A DNA stretch of 64,000 bases from assembly GCA_013368375.1 (NCBI GenBank), contig JAACJP010000002.1, positions 620,001 to 684,000 on the forward strand. Reading direction: 5' to 3'. Of the stretch, positions 34,101 to 41,826 are shown piece by piece. The stretch comes from Tricholomella constricta. Lineage: Eukaryota > Basidiomycota > Agaricomycetes > Agaricales > Lyophyllaceae. The position numbers and the translations under genes are program-made. Position 1 is the stretch's first letter. Each line of letters begins with the position of its first letter. The notes beneath the pieces are model-generated. The model was not told where the DNA came from, did not search any database, and was given only the letters and a program-made list of their open reading frames with translations.

Positions 34101-35124
34101 AAACGTCCTCAAAGTCGTGGAGGTGGGTCGGAACGGCGTCGCGGAATGACTTAGGCGCAGAGTTCGCGGCGTGCGCCTCAGCGAGTCGCTGCGATGTCGT
34201 TTGACTGGCGCGAATGTGCATTTCGGTCGGAGGGGGGTGGATCGCAGTCGCAAAGATGCGATCGCCGTTCAGGAAGGTCTCCACCAGGAAGTCGTCCGAC
34301 TCTGGATCGGGTTCCTCCATGATCGGAGTGTAGGGGAGGAACTCGTCGGTGTCGGAGTCGTCTTCGACGTAGGGGCAGGTCGGGGCTCGCAGGTCGGGCT
34401 CGACTGTCAGGATGCCTTCCGCCCGACAAGCCCGAATGGCGGCTCGCAGCTTGGTGCGTGAACGACGCTCCTCCTTGACTTCAACCTTGCAGGTGTCGCA
34501 ACGTGTCGGCGCTCTACTCATTTTCACCTTTCCCGTTGCCCAATCAATGTCGGGGTTGTGGTCTCGGAGCCAGGTGAATCCGAGAATGAGATCCTGCTTT
34601 CCAATACCCGCGACCGCGAACAGAACGCGCTCGGAGTGACCGTCGTAACGTAAGACTGCGTCCACGACGTATTCAATGGCACCCGCCTCATTAGGGGTTC
34701 CGTCAACATTGTAGGCACGTGTCGGGCGATTCAGCCGTCGCGTCTTCAGCTTGTGCTTTTCAACGAAGGCAGTGTTGATGAAGCAGGCCGATGCCCCGCT
34801 GTCAACGAGGGCAGCGAGCGAATGCGTCTCTTGGGTGTCGGTGGTCTCGAGCTCGACCTTGAGCGACAGGGATAAGGAGTCGGGGGAGGCGGCGATCACG
34901 AAGCGACGGGGCAGTCGCTTTTCCCAGCGCGGTAGTCCGCGACGCGACGGTACAGTCGGCTCGGTCGGAGCGACCGAAGGAGATGGCGTTTGGTCAGGAG
35001 AGGATTGTACGTCTTCGTCGATTGGTTCACCCGTAGAAGTAGCAGCAATATTAAGTATACTGGGGTACTCTACAGATAGGGGGGCGAACCGATTACGACT
35101 AGACAACGGGGGCGTACTTTTCAC
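31099..35124 (-). CDS. Gypsy copy 2 Pol polyprotein (PR-RT-RH-IN-chromodomain)
   Basis: One open frame of 1341 codons counted from a GTG at 35124; the frame is open further upstream into the gag end, so it is probably made by frameshifting, not by its own start. Domains: aspartic protease (VDSGASACF near residue 107), reverse transcriptase (IRPSKSPMASPVFFIKKKDG to YLDDILIYTK, about 390-560), RNase H (IEADSSDFATGAVL, about 700), integrase zinc finger (HHDSKVAGH with CDMC), integrase core (SVDFITELP, FVSDRGPQF) and a C-terminal chromodomain (YEVHKILDSRIF to LWKGYGYEEASWEP). All catalytic motifs inspected are present. The stop codon TGA at 31099-31101 lies inside the polypurine tract and touches the 3' LTR. 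Confidence 0.95.
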   Translation of the reverse strand: MKSTPPLSSRNRFAPLSVEYPSILNIAATSTGEPIDEDVQSSPDQTPSPSVAPTEPTVPSRRGLPRWEKRLPRRFVIAASPDSLSLSLKVELETTDTQETHSLAALVDSGASACFINTAFVEKHKLKTRRLNRPTRAYNVDGTPNEAGAIEYVVDAVLRYDGHSERVLFAVAGIGKQDLILGFTWLRDHNPDIDWATGKVKMSRAPTRCDTCKVEVKEERRSRTKLRAAIRACRAEGILTVEPDLRAPTCPYVEDDSDTDEFLPYTPIMEEPDPESDDFLVETFLNGDRIFATAIHPPPTEMHIRASQTTSQRLAEAHAANSAPKSFRDAVPTHLHDFEDVFSKVAFDELPDRKQWDHAIELEPGASPSGTKVYPLSPAEQVELDAFLKENLESGRIRPSKSPMASPVFFIKKKDGALRLVQDYRTLNALTVKNRYPLPLISELVNNLRGARYFTKLDVRWGYNNVRIKEGDEWKAAFRTNRGLFEPLIMFFGLTNSPATFQTMMNDIFRDLIAEGVVCVYLDDILIYTKTLEEHRRVARLVLDRLREHKLFLKPEKCEFEQTKVEYLGLIISHGQAEMDPVKVAGVSEWPAPRNKKEVQAFLGFTNFYRRFIQDFSHHARPLFDLTGKDVAWRWEASEQSAFDLLKSAITSRPVLAFPDDDRPYRIEADSSDFATGAVLSQESPSDGKWHPVAFYSKSLNAVERNYEIHDKEMLAIIRSLEEWRHFVEGAKHKVEILTDHKNLEYFLTAKKLNRRQARWSLYLANFDFTLHHRPGRSMGKPDALSRRADHGDGSGDNADIVLLKPEFFAIRATEGLALVGEEDDVLKAIRKGNRDSAQEDAVAKAAQLVKASKTAGRSLRFGEWGEEGGLLTFRGRIYVPNVPDLRRRIVEQHHDSKVAGHPGRWKTLELVSRNYWWPQMSRFIGSYTSTCDMCLRTKPRRQLPVGQLQPLPIPEGRWNVVSVDFITELPESNGHDAIMNVVDSVGKRAHFIASHTTCSALGAANLYRRHVWKLHGLPDAFVSDRGPQFVAEFTRELYRLLGIKLSASTAYHPQTDGQTERVNQELEQFLRVFCNERQNDWEDLLPDAEFSYNNHVHSATQQTPFLLDTGRHPRMGFEPRRGASKNESADEFVERMKEAQEEAKAALSKAKDDMERYYNQRHAPTPDYQPGDKVYLDATDISTTRPSKKLSHRYLGPFVVQRRVGPLAYRLLLPQSMKRIHPVFHVIKLVPAVADPIEGRQSDPPPPPDIIDDEPHYEVHKILDSRIFRKKLQYKILWKGYGYEEASWEPRENVAAPDLVRKFHRDNPDAARHIRGIFTLSPAVFATVTPHRAVAIQKGG

Positions 35125-35135
35125 CCGTTGTGCGA

Positions 35136-36356
35136 CTAAAAATCCTCTTCCGTGGCCAAGGCGGTCGGGTCGGCCGACTCGGGAGTCGGGTCAGCTGGGA
35201 TCGCATCCTTGCGCGCCAGTAGCTGCATGATCAGCTCATCCAGTTCCTCTGGCATGATGTGGCGCAGGTCAAAGCGCTTTGGGCAGTCGCGCCAGAAGTG
35301 CCCCGGCTGCTTGCATCGACGACAGGTGTCGTCCTGAACAGGACGTCCGCGGAGCCGGTCGATGTCCATAGGGACACCTGGGGGAAGAGACGGCGTCACG
35401 GGCGTGCTGAGAGAGTGCGCCGGTGCCGACACACGAACGGGAGCGGTCGGTGGGGCAGTGGTTCGCCATCGGAGCATGGGCGCGACCACAGGCATCGGAA
35501 TGGGGGCAGTCGGGCGACTCGCAGTCGGAACTGTCGGAGCCGACCGACGGTGGAAGTCCTCCTCGGTCCTCATGATGAAGTCCTGGGAGCGGGCAATCGC
35601 TAGCCAGTCCTCAATCTTGGAGTCGTCGGGCCGACCCGTGGTGATGCTCCCAAGCCTCCTTGAGAGCTTCGGGTCCATGCCCCGACGGAATTTGAGGACC
35701 AGATGGCGGCCGTCTGGGTAGTCGGCCTTGATCCACAGCGCCTTGAACGAGTTGATGTACTCGTCGATGGTGCGCCCATTCTGGAAGTACGCTGTCGACT
35801 CAAGGGTGAGCGCAGCGTCGGCGACTTCGTCGAACAGGAAGAACTCCTTTTCGAAGTTCGACGCGAAGTCCTTCCAGGTCGGGAATGCGCGCTTTACCGA
35901 CCCATACTGAAAGACCCGACCGACGAAGTCGGCGGCGCGACCGTGTTGCATGTATGACAACACCCAGCTGATTCGGGCGTGGTCGTCGGCGAACTGTCCG
36001 ACGCTCAGGGAGAAGTAGAGCTGGCACGCGTTCCAGAAGGCGTGGCCGCCCGATCGAGCGCCGTCGTACACGGGAGGGGGCGACGGCCGAATGTGCGATC
36101 CCGATCGCGGAAGGGGAGGGGACGTCGGCAGGGGCTGCGCCGGCGTCGCGGGGGTCGTAGGTGCTGCTGGGGAGGCAGCGGAGGGGTTCCCCAAAACGAT
36201 GGTATCTAAAAGAGCGGCGATGCGGTCCATGGTGGCCGAGTTGGTGGTGTTGGATTGTGAGAGAGCCGACATTGCGGTTTCAAGGCTCACCAGTCGTTCC
36301 TCTGGCGTGAGCGCAGCAGGAGACGGAGGCGTGTCAAATTCACCGAAGTCGGACAT
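35136..36356 (-). CDS. Gypsy copy 2 Gag
   Basis: 406 residues from the ATG at 36356 (MSDFGEFDTPPSP). It has a capsid-like middle region (FWNACQLYFSLSV, FVGRVFQYG) and a CCHC knuckle CRRCKQPGHFWRDCP near residue 345 that binds RNA. The stop TAG at 35136-35138 follows GAT TTT. A one-base backward slip on TTT would continue into the pol frame (TTT TTA GTC), so Gag-Pol is probably produced by -1 frameshifting at the stop. Confidence 0.93.
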   Translation of the reverse strand: MSDFGEFDTPPSPAALTPEERLVSLETAMSALSQSNTTNSATMDRIAALLDTIVLGNPSAASPAAPTTPATPAQPLPTSPPLPRSGSHIRPSPPPVYDGARSGGHAFWNACQLYFSLSVGQFADDHARISWVLSYMQHGRAADFVGRVFQYGSVKRAFPTWKDFASNFEKEFFLFDEVADAALTLESTAYFQNGRTIDEYINSFKALWIKADYPDGRHLVLKFRRGMDPKLSRRLGSITTGRPDDSKIEDWLAIARSQDFIMRTEEDFHRRSAPTVPTASRPTAPIPMPVVAPMLRWRTTAPPTAPVRVSAPAHSLSTPVTPSLPPGVPMDIDRLRGRPVQDDTCRRCKQPGHFWRDCPKRFDLRHIMPEELDELIMQLLARKDAIPADPTPESADPTALATEEDF

Positions 36357-36467
36357 CTCGAGACGGGACTGGGCGACGATCGGAGCAGGCGCGCGCTGGA
36401 CGGGTTGCGTGTAGCAGACACGTGTTTCGGCGCGGAGGCTGATCGGTCGGTTTCGTCGGGTCTCCGG

Positions 36468-36480
36468 TTTACACTATTCT
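36468..36480 (-). promoter_or_regulatory. Self-complementary primer binding site of gypsy copy 2
   Basis: Two bases inside the 5' LTR the minus strand reads AGAATAGTGTAAA. Its exact complement TTTACACTATTCT occurs in the same strand of the LTR at 36599-36611, about 32 nt downstream of a TATATAG box (36637-36643), where transcription should begin. The mRNA 5' end can therefore fold back onto this site, as in the Tf1/sushi group. No tRNA-like TGG primer site is present. Confidence 0.7.
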
Positions 36481-36482
36481 GC

Positions 36483-36986
36483 TGTTAGGGCAACCCTTAC
36501 AGTGGAGCGCTATCGCACTGGCAAGGGGGAATCCGAAGTTATATTGATGTACAGTAACGAATGTAAGTAAGGCTTACCTGGCAAGGGGGAATCCGAAGAG
36601 AATAGTGTAAAGGATTCCCAAATGCCAGGGGGCCGACTATATACGAGTGTAGGACGTGAGGGCCGGTCCTCCAGAGTGTACTGTACATGTAATAGTAACG
36701 AATGGTGTGCGGCGCGTGTATGGACACGTTCCCGACGCTGTCCGATCCTCGTGGCCCAGGGTACGGGCACGAGGCGGGGCAGCCGACGTCGGGATGTCGG
36801 GTGGTCGGGATCGGCGTCGGGCGCGCGCGGGGAGTGAGGGGAAACGACAGGAAGTGAGTAAGTATGTACACCGACGCTTGGGTCGGAGCGTCGGGTCGGG
36901 ATCGCGATCGGTCAGTCAGGGGCGAGCGCGTGAGTCGGGGAACGATCTGTGAGCGTCGGAGAGCGTGAACGAGAGTTCCCCTGACA
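36483..36986 (-). repeat. 5' LTR of gypsy copy 2 with promoter
   Basis: 504 bp. On the minus strand a TATATAG box lies at 36637-36643 and the predicted start at about 36611. The block CTGGCAAGGGGGAATCCGAA is present twice on the plus strand (about 36518 and 36579), which would put a direct repeat in the transcribed part. Confidence 0.93.
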
Positions 36987-36991
36987 GCTTG

Positions 36992-37097
36992 GGTCGGAGT
37001 GTCGGGTCAGGATCGCGATCGGTCGGTCGGGGGCGAGCGCGTGAGTCGGGGAACGATCTGTGAGCGTCGGAGAGCATGAACGAGAGTTCCCCTGACA
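36992..37097 (-). repeat. Remaining 106 bp of the gypsy copy 1 5' LTR
   Basis: It continues the LTR cut at 30594 and ends CCCCTGACA, followed by the AGTCT target duplication (37098-37102). The second GCTTG copy is at 36987-36991. Confidence 0.92.
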
Positions 37098-37228
37098 AGT
37101 CTGGACCGTTAAACCCCATAAAGGTGGATCGCAGAAAAGAGTCTGCACCCTGTACAGCCTCAATCGCTTCTGCGACAATCGCCACGGCCCAGACACCCTC
37201 CATCTCTGCTCTCTCTGTGGAGGCCAAC

Positions 37229-39670
37229 ATGCCGCTTTTGAGCGCAGCTCGTCTTGTGACAGGACCTTTGACGGCTTTATCCAAGCCTGAGGAGGTTCTC
37301 CACTATCGCGACTTCTCGGACTCGATCTTTTATCGTCCATGTTCGTTCTCCTCGTCCCCTTCAGATAATGAACTCTTTGAACGTATAGTCACTCCTTACA
37401 ACGTCTCGGCTTATGATCGCCTCCTCTCCAAACATAGCTTGAAGTCCAGTTATCCGTTACTTATCAACAACCTCTCTCATGGCTTTCCTCTCGGAACCCT
37501 ACCTAAACTCAGCAAATCCATCATCATTAAAAACCACCCATCCGTTGACGCACATCCCGAGACGGTCGCCGATTACCTGGCCACCGAAATCGGTCTCGGA
37601 CGTATGTCGGGTCCATTTACTTTAGCTCAGGTTGAACGTATTTTGTGAGGCCCCGTTTACTGCTCACCGTTCATTGTCGCCGAACAAGATACTGGCCCCG
37701 ACTCACCTCCTAAACTCTGTGTTTGTCGAAACCTTTCGAAAGGTGATCCTCTTACAGGAACTCCTTCTGTTAACAGTTTCATTTCCAAAGAGGATTTTCC
37801 AACTCGGTTCGACATGGCTTTCCGTGTAGCTGACGAGGTATGTCAGATTTGTTTCTCCCTTGTCTCACTCTCTTCGACGTTGTTTGAGCGTCTATCTCAT
37901 CCCTTCGTTGTCGTAATCTCTGATGCTGTCCAACTCTACGACGGTCTTTTCTAGATTGTCTTCTCAACTCATCTCTTCTCTCGGCATCGGCGCTCGTCGA
38001 CGCTGGACAAACTCTTATCTCTTGGACCTTTTGCGTCCCTGGGTCGGTCTTTTCTAGACTGTCCATAACTCTACTCTCCAGCGTCGTCGCTCGACGACAT
38101 GTTACTCTATTCTCTAGCGCCGTCACTCGACGGCGTCTATCTCTTAAACTCGATACTCATCTTGGCGGTTATTTTTCACCGCCTATCTTTTTTGAGTTCT
38201 GCGGTAGCGTTTTTACGTTACTGTAGTTTATTCTCGCACATCTCTATAACCTTCAAGAATTCTACCTCACTCATTCTCTCAGGTGGCTCGTGCTCCACTT
38301 GGCACACAAGCTATGTCATTCGACATTAAAGCTTTTCACCGAACGTGTCCCGCACTCCCAGACCACAAACTGTTCTTAGTTGTCTCCTTCAGAGGCGCCT
38401 TCTATATTGATCATGTACATCCTTTCGGTGCCCGTCCCACCAGCAGTAACTCGGGTCAGGTTGCCAATGCTTCTATTGACATCTGGCACGCTGAAACTCG
38501 TCCCACTTCATTATTCTCAAATACGAAGACGATATCGAAGCATTTCGGTACCCTGTTTCTAACGGACCTTTTCATGAAGGTCTATATCATTACGCTCACG
38601 ACCGCGACTCGGTTATGGCCCTCGTCGTGGACTTGAACATTCCCTGGCACCCTGAAAAAACTGATACACATTTCTCAACTCATTTCACGTATATCGGCTT
38701 CTCCTGGGATCTCGTCTCGCGTACAGTATCCTTACCAGAGAATAAACGCTTGAAGTATTTTGGTAGGGTATCTCGTATGCTTGACGCCCACCTCCTGAAC
38801 TACGCATCCTTTAATCTGCGCGATATTCAAGTTATCCATGGCACTCTAGTTCATGTCTCATTCGTCTACCCGGAAGGCTCCTCGAGTGTAAGGGTTGTGA
38901 CTGGGTGACTGGAGTATATCATGCCGGATACTTATTCCCACGGGCTCTAGTTTTTACCATTGCTTTACTTTCACTACGCCTGTGTTGCTCGCTCTTCTCA
39001 CTATAGAATTGGATCAAACACACTTGTGACTGAAGCTAGGACCTCAAGACTCAACAATCTTACATCGAGACTGCCGGCGTTCTCGAATTTCATGGCAGGT
39101 TACAAAACCAACACATTTGTCACTCATCATCTCAGCGACTCCGTTGTCGCTGCTTTACGTTGGTGGAAGACCAAACTCGAGAACCCTGCCGGCTTCCGCC
39201 TACTCTCACCTATCCGCAATCTGGCGCATATCGGCATCTATGTCGACGCTTCAACTTCCTGGGGCCTAGGTATCATCATCGGCGATTTCTGGTACGCCCT
39301 TAAGTTAGTCGATGACTGGAAACTACCTCAGCATGACATCTGCTGGCTGGAGGCTGTCGCCGTCGAACTGGCCATCTCCTTTCTCGTTCAGCTTTGCTAT
39401 ACGAACACCCACATCATCATCCATTCTGATAACTACGGTGCCATCGGTGCTCATCACAAGCATCGCAGTCCTAACGTGCCCATCAACTTGTGTACTCGAC
39501 GAACTTACGCCACACTCGTCGAACACCTTATTGCCCCTTCGTTTGCTTACATCCAATCGGACCTCAATCCTGCTGACCCGATCTCGCGTGGAGAATCGGG
39601 CACCCCTAGAACCTTACTAACGCGGAACTTCTCGTTGCCACGTGAACTTCAATGTTTCTTCTATGTCTAA
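37229..39670 (+). pseudogene. Reverse transcriptase/RNase H of the DIRS-type element
   Basis: The frame overlaps the end of gag (ATG at 37229). It reads YDRLLSKHS and ATEIGLGRMSGPF, meets a TGA at 37646-37648 (an Arg position, ILRGPVYCSPF in context), then continues to RVADE at 37837. A 445-nt intron-like segment (37838-38282, GTATGT to CTCAG) follows. The next part (VARAPLGTQAMSFDIKAFHRTCP) carries the RT core, with a frameshift near 38500 before the active-site YEDD. IPWHPEKTD and YPEGSS follow; a solo LTR splits the latter, and LPAFSNF resumes after it. The RNase H part (DASTSWGLGI, HSDNYGAIGA) ends NPADPISRGESG and a TAA. Not functional as read. Confidence 0.85.
38887..39064. mobile_element. 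Small solo LTR, 178 bp
   Basis: TGTAAGGGTTG...CAATCTTACA, flanked by an exact TCGAG target duplication (38882-38886 and 39065-39069). Removing it with one TCGAG copy rejoins the RNase H reading frame of the DIRS-type element. The family is shared with 29170-29349. The parent element is not in the window. Confidence 0.88.
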
Positions 39671-40191
39671 CATACACCGAAACGCGGCTCTACCTAGGGT
39701 CGCCGACGACGGTCTGAGAGCACCACCTACCGATCTCTCTCCACGCATTCTGTCGTTCGAAATTTCCCCTCATCCTTCTCGAACCACATCTTCCATGGTT
39801 GCTCCCAGAGTCTATGCCAGCTCTCCATCTTCTCGCTTTCTCCAAACGCCTACGGTCTCACCGCCTTCCATCTCCTCCCCGTCAATCGAAACTGCAGCCA
39901 GGCCTCGTCGCACCATCTCCTATGCTCCTGCTCCTGGAGTTTATATCACTCCAAGTTCACCTCGTCATTTAACAGCACTCTCTCTGCCCCCTCGTACGGC
40001 TAGGCCTCCTACACACTCACCTCCTATTCTCCCAGTCCATACCGTCCCGCAGTTCCTGCAGATCGTCGTCTTCTTCTCTGGACCACCCCGCACCCACACC
40101 TCGCTCAGTCTTCCTACGACGCTTTAATTCCCGTCGAGTACCAAGTAATGTTCTCACATTACCTCAGACTTTCCTCTTATCATTTTCACAG

Positions 40192-41181
40192 GCAAAGATT
40201 TTCCAAGGCCTCTTCGACTCCCTCTCCGAGTCCACACGTACCTCTTATGGTGCAGGCCTTCTCCGTTTCACACAATTTTGCGATCGCCTCCATATTTCGG
40301 AAAATCTTCGTATGCCCGTGCCTGACATCCTTATTTCCGCTTTTGTCGCTGACGCTTTCGGCACTTGCACGAGCGACTGCATTCGCAATTGGTTGCACGG
40401 TCTACGCTTGTGGCATTTCTTCAACTGTGCCGAATGGCACGGTCGCGACCCCTTGGTTCTCTCCTTGTTAAAAACCGCCGACAAACAGGGCGCTCCTTTC
40501 AAACGCCCACCTCGCCATCCTATCACCAATCATCATCTCTTTGCCCTTCACCAGGACCTCGACCTCAATTCCCCAGTCGGCGCCGCGACCTGGGCTTGCG
40601 CCCTCGTCGCCTTCTGGGGTTGTCGTCGCTTGGGCGAACTACTACCCTCAAAATTGACCTTCGACCCTGTTCAGCACGTCTCTCGTGCGTGCGACCTCAA
40701 AACCTCCTATGTCAATGGATCGAAAGTCCTGACCTTCCATATTCCATCGACTAAAACCTCCCCTCAAGGTATCGATTGTATCCATACTTCTACTAACAAT
40801 ATTTTTTGTCCCGTCACTGCCCTCGAGAATCACCTCCGTATTAACAACTTACCTCCTTCCACCTCACTTTTTGCCTACTCTACCTCCACCTCTTACTCTT
40901 TTCTTTTAAAATCACACTTTCTGCGCTCTATTTCCACCATCTTCGCCGCACATCACCTCAATCCTATCTTCGGCCATAGTTTTCGTATCGGCGGCACTGT
41001 CGAACTTCTCGCGGCAGGCGTTCCCCCTCAAGTCATTATGAAACTTGGTGGTTGGTCCTTCCTTTGTTTCCTTATTTACTGGCGACATCTCGATTTCATC
41101 GTCCCTGCCGCCATCACTCGCTCTTGGGCTGCCCGCCGCGCCGAATTTGCTCGTACATTTCATTTACCGCTTCCTACTTAA
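40192..41181 (+). CDS. Tyrosine recombinase of the DIRS-type element (main exon)
   Basis: 330 codons from the acceptor at 40191 (TTTTCACAG) to a TAA at 41179-41181. An N-terminal SAM-like part (SESTRTSYGAGLLRFTQFCD) is followed by the catalytic domain with the R-H-R-Y set: Arg in GCRRLGELL, His and Arg in GHSFRIGG, and Tyr in LIYWRH. It would integrate the circular DNA copy by site-specific recombination, replacing an integrase. An upstream exon is likely because a GTAATG donor lies at 40145 and the frame before it (LAQSSYDALIPVEYQ) joins in phase; its start is not resolved. Proteins of this type are abundant in Agaricomycetes, often annotated as DNA breaking-rejoining enzymes. Confidence 0.88.
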   Translation, partial: AKIFQGLFDSLSESTRTSYGAGLLRFTQFCDRLHISENLRMPVPDILISAFVADAFGTCTSDCIRNWLHGLRLWHFFNCAEWHGRDPLVLSLLKTADKQGAPFKRPPRHPITNHHLFALHQDLDLNSPVGAATWACALVAFWGCRRLGELLPSKLTFDPVQHVSRACDLKTSYVNGSKVLTFHIPSTKTSPQGIDCIHTSTNNIFCPVTALENHLRINNLPPSTSLFAYSTSTSYSFLLKSHFLRSISTIFAAHHLNPIFGHSFRIGGTVELLAAGVPPQVIMKLGGWSFLCFLIYWRHLDFIVPAAITRSWAARRAEFARTFHLPLPT

Positions 41182-41247
41182 TCATATCTTTTTTCCTTTC
41201 GCATAACTTTTTGGGAAGCTCATTCAACGACGTTGAGCCATGCTCCA

Positions 41248-41826
41248 GGTGGGTAGTTGTCTCACTCGCTTATATTCTGATGCACCGCCATTTGTACTGG
41301 GGAGGCTTCCCTGCAGCAACCTCGCGCATGACGCTTGCGCCGATCTTTTACGCGCCGGAAGCCCCCCCTCACCATTTATTTCTCTCTCCCCATCAATTCT
41401 TTGCTCTTCTTTAAATTTACGAGAGTGCTGGTCTTATCGGTAGCTAAGGCTACGTAAGCATGCGCACGGCTAGCCTAAGCTTAGATAAGACCGGCGCATA
41501 CACGAAATTTACTTCCTTTACTGTTTACTAATATATTCTGGTTCTCGCAAATTTGCGAGACATTCTTCTCATTCGCGTTCGCTCACCTCGAAGAAATTTC
41601 GTTGACCCTCCATCCCTCCCATTTCCTTTTACAGTTGGTGGGTAGTTGTCTCACTCGCTTATATTCTGACGCACCGCCATTTGTACTGGGGAGGCTTCCC
41701 CGCAGCAACCTCGCGCGTGACGCTCGCGCCGATCTTTTACGCGCCGGAAGCCCCCCCTCACCATTTATTTCTCTCTCCCCATCAATTCTTTGCTCTTCTT
41801 TAAATTTACGAGAGTGCTGGTCTTAT
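41248..41826 (+). repeat. Split direct repeats B1-A2-B2 at the right end of the DIRS-type element
   Basis: B1 (41248-41437) and B2 (41637-41826) are 190-bp direct repeats differing at about four transitions; each runs from GGTGGGTAG to GGTCTTAT. The 199-bp spacer (41438-41636), the expected A2, holds GC-rich imperfect palindromes (41438-41495) and a perfect 18-bp palindrome at 41543-41560 with core GCAAATTTGC. This arrangement is typical of Ngaro-type elements, where the internal repeats complete the circle junction. The matching A1 at the left end was not found. Confidence 0.8.

Larger units (their letters stand above)
30595..36986 (-). mobile_element. Ty3/gypsy chromovirus copy 2, apparently intact
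   Basis: 6392 bp. Two 504-bp LTRs that look identical, an exact GCTTG target duplication (30590-30594 and 36987-36991), full gag and pol frames, a polypurine tract and a self-complementary primer binding site. It sits inside an LTR of copy 1, so it is the youngest insertion in the nest. The integrase C-terminal chromodomain and order PR-RT-RH-IN place it in the chromovirus branch of Ty3/gypsy elements. Confidence 0.95.
25795..37097 (-). mobile_element. Ty3/gypsy chromovirus copy 1, decayed and itself interrupted
   Basis: The outer element runs 25795-30594 plus 36992-37097. Its target duplication is AGTCT at 25790-25794 and 37098-37102, exact on both sides, lying inside the DIRS-type gag. Left LTR 505 bp; right LTR 505 bp once the inner element and one GCTTG copy are removed. 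Its LTRs differ at several positions (for example GAGAGTAGTG against GAGAATAGTG), so it is older than copy 2. Gag and pol carry nonsense changes, and about 1.8 kb between gag and the reverse transcriptase is replaced by a foreign LTR fragment. Confidence 0.93.
24864..41826 (+). mobile_element. Tyrosine-recombinase (DIRS/Ngaro-type) retrotransposon, interrupted
   Basis: This composite holds gag (24918-25794 continued at 37103-37290), a reverse transcriptase/RNase H frame (37229-39670), a tyrosine recombinase (40192-41181) and a right end of two 190-bp direct repeats separated by 199 bp. Reverse transcriptase plus a tyrosine recombinase in place of an integrase defines the DIRS order; split direct repeats point to the Ngaro/PAT arrangement (A1-ORFs-B1-A2-B2). 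The matching left repeat A1 is not found before gag, so the left end is probably truncated; its exact position between 24732 and 24918 is unknown. Inserted into it are the gypsy nest 25795-37097 and a small solo LTR 38887-39064. With those removed the element is about 5.5 kb. It is decayed (stop and frameshift in pol). Confidence 0.85.
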
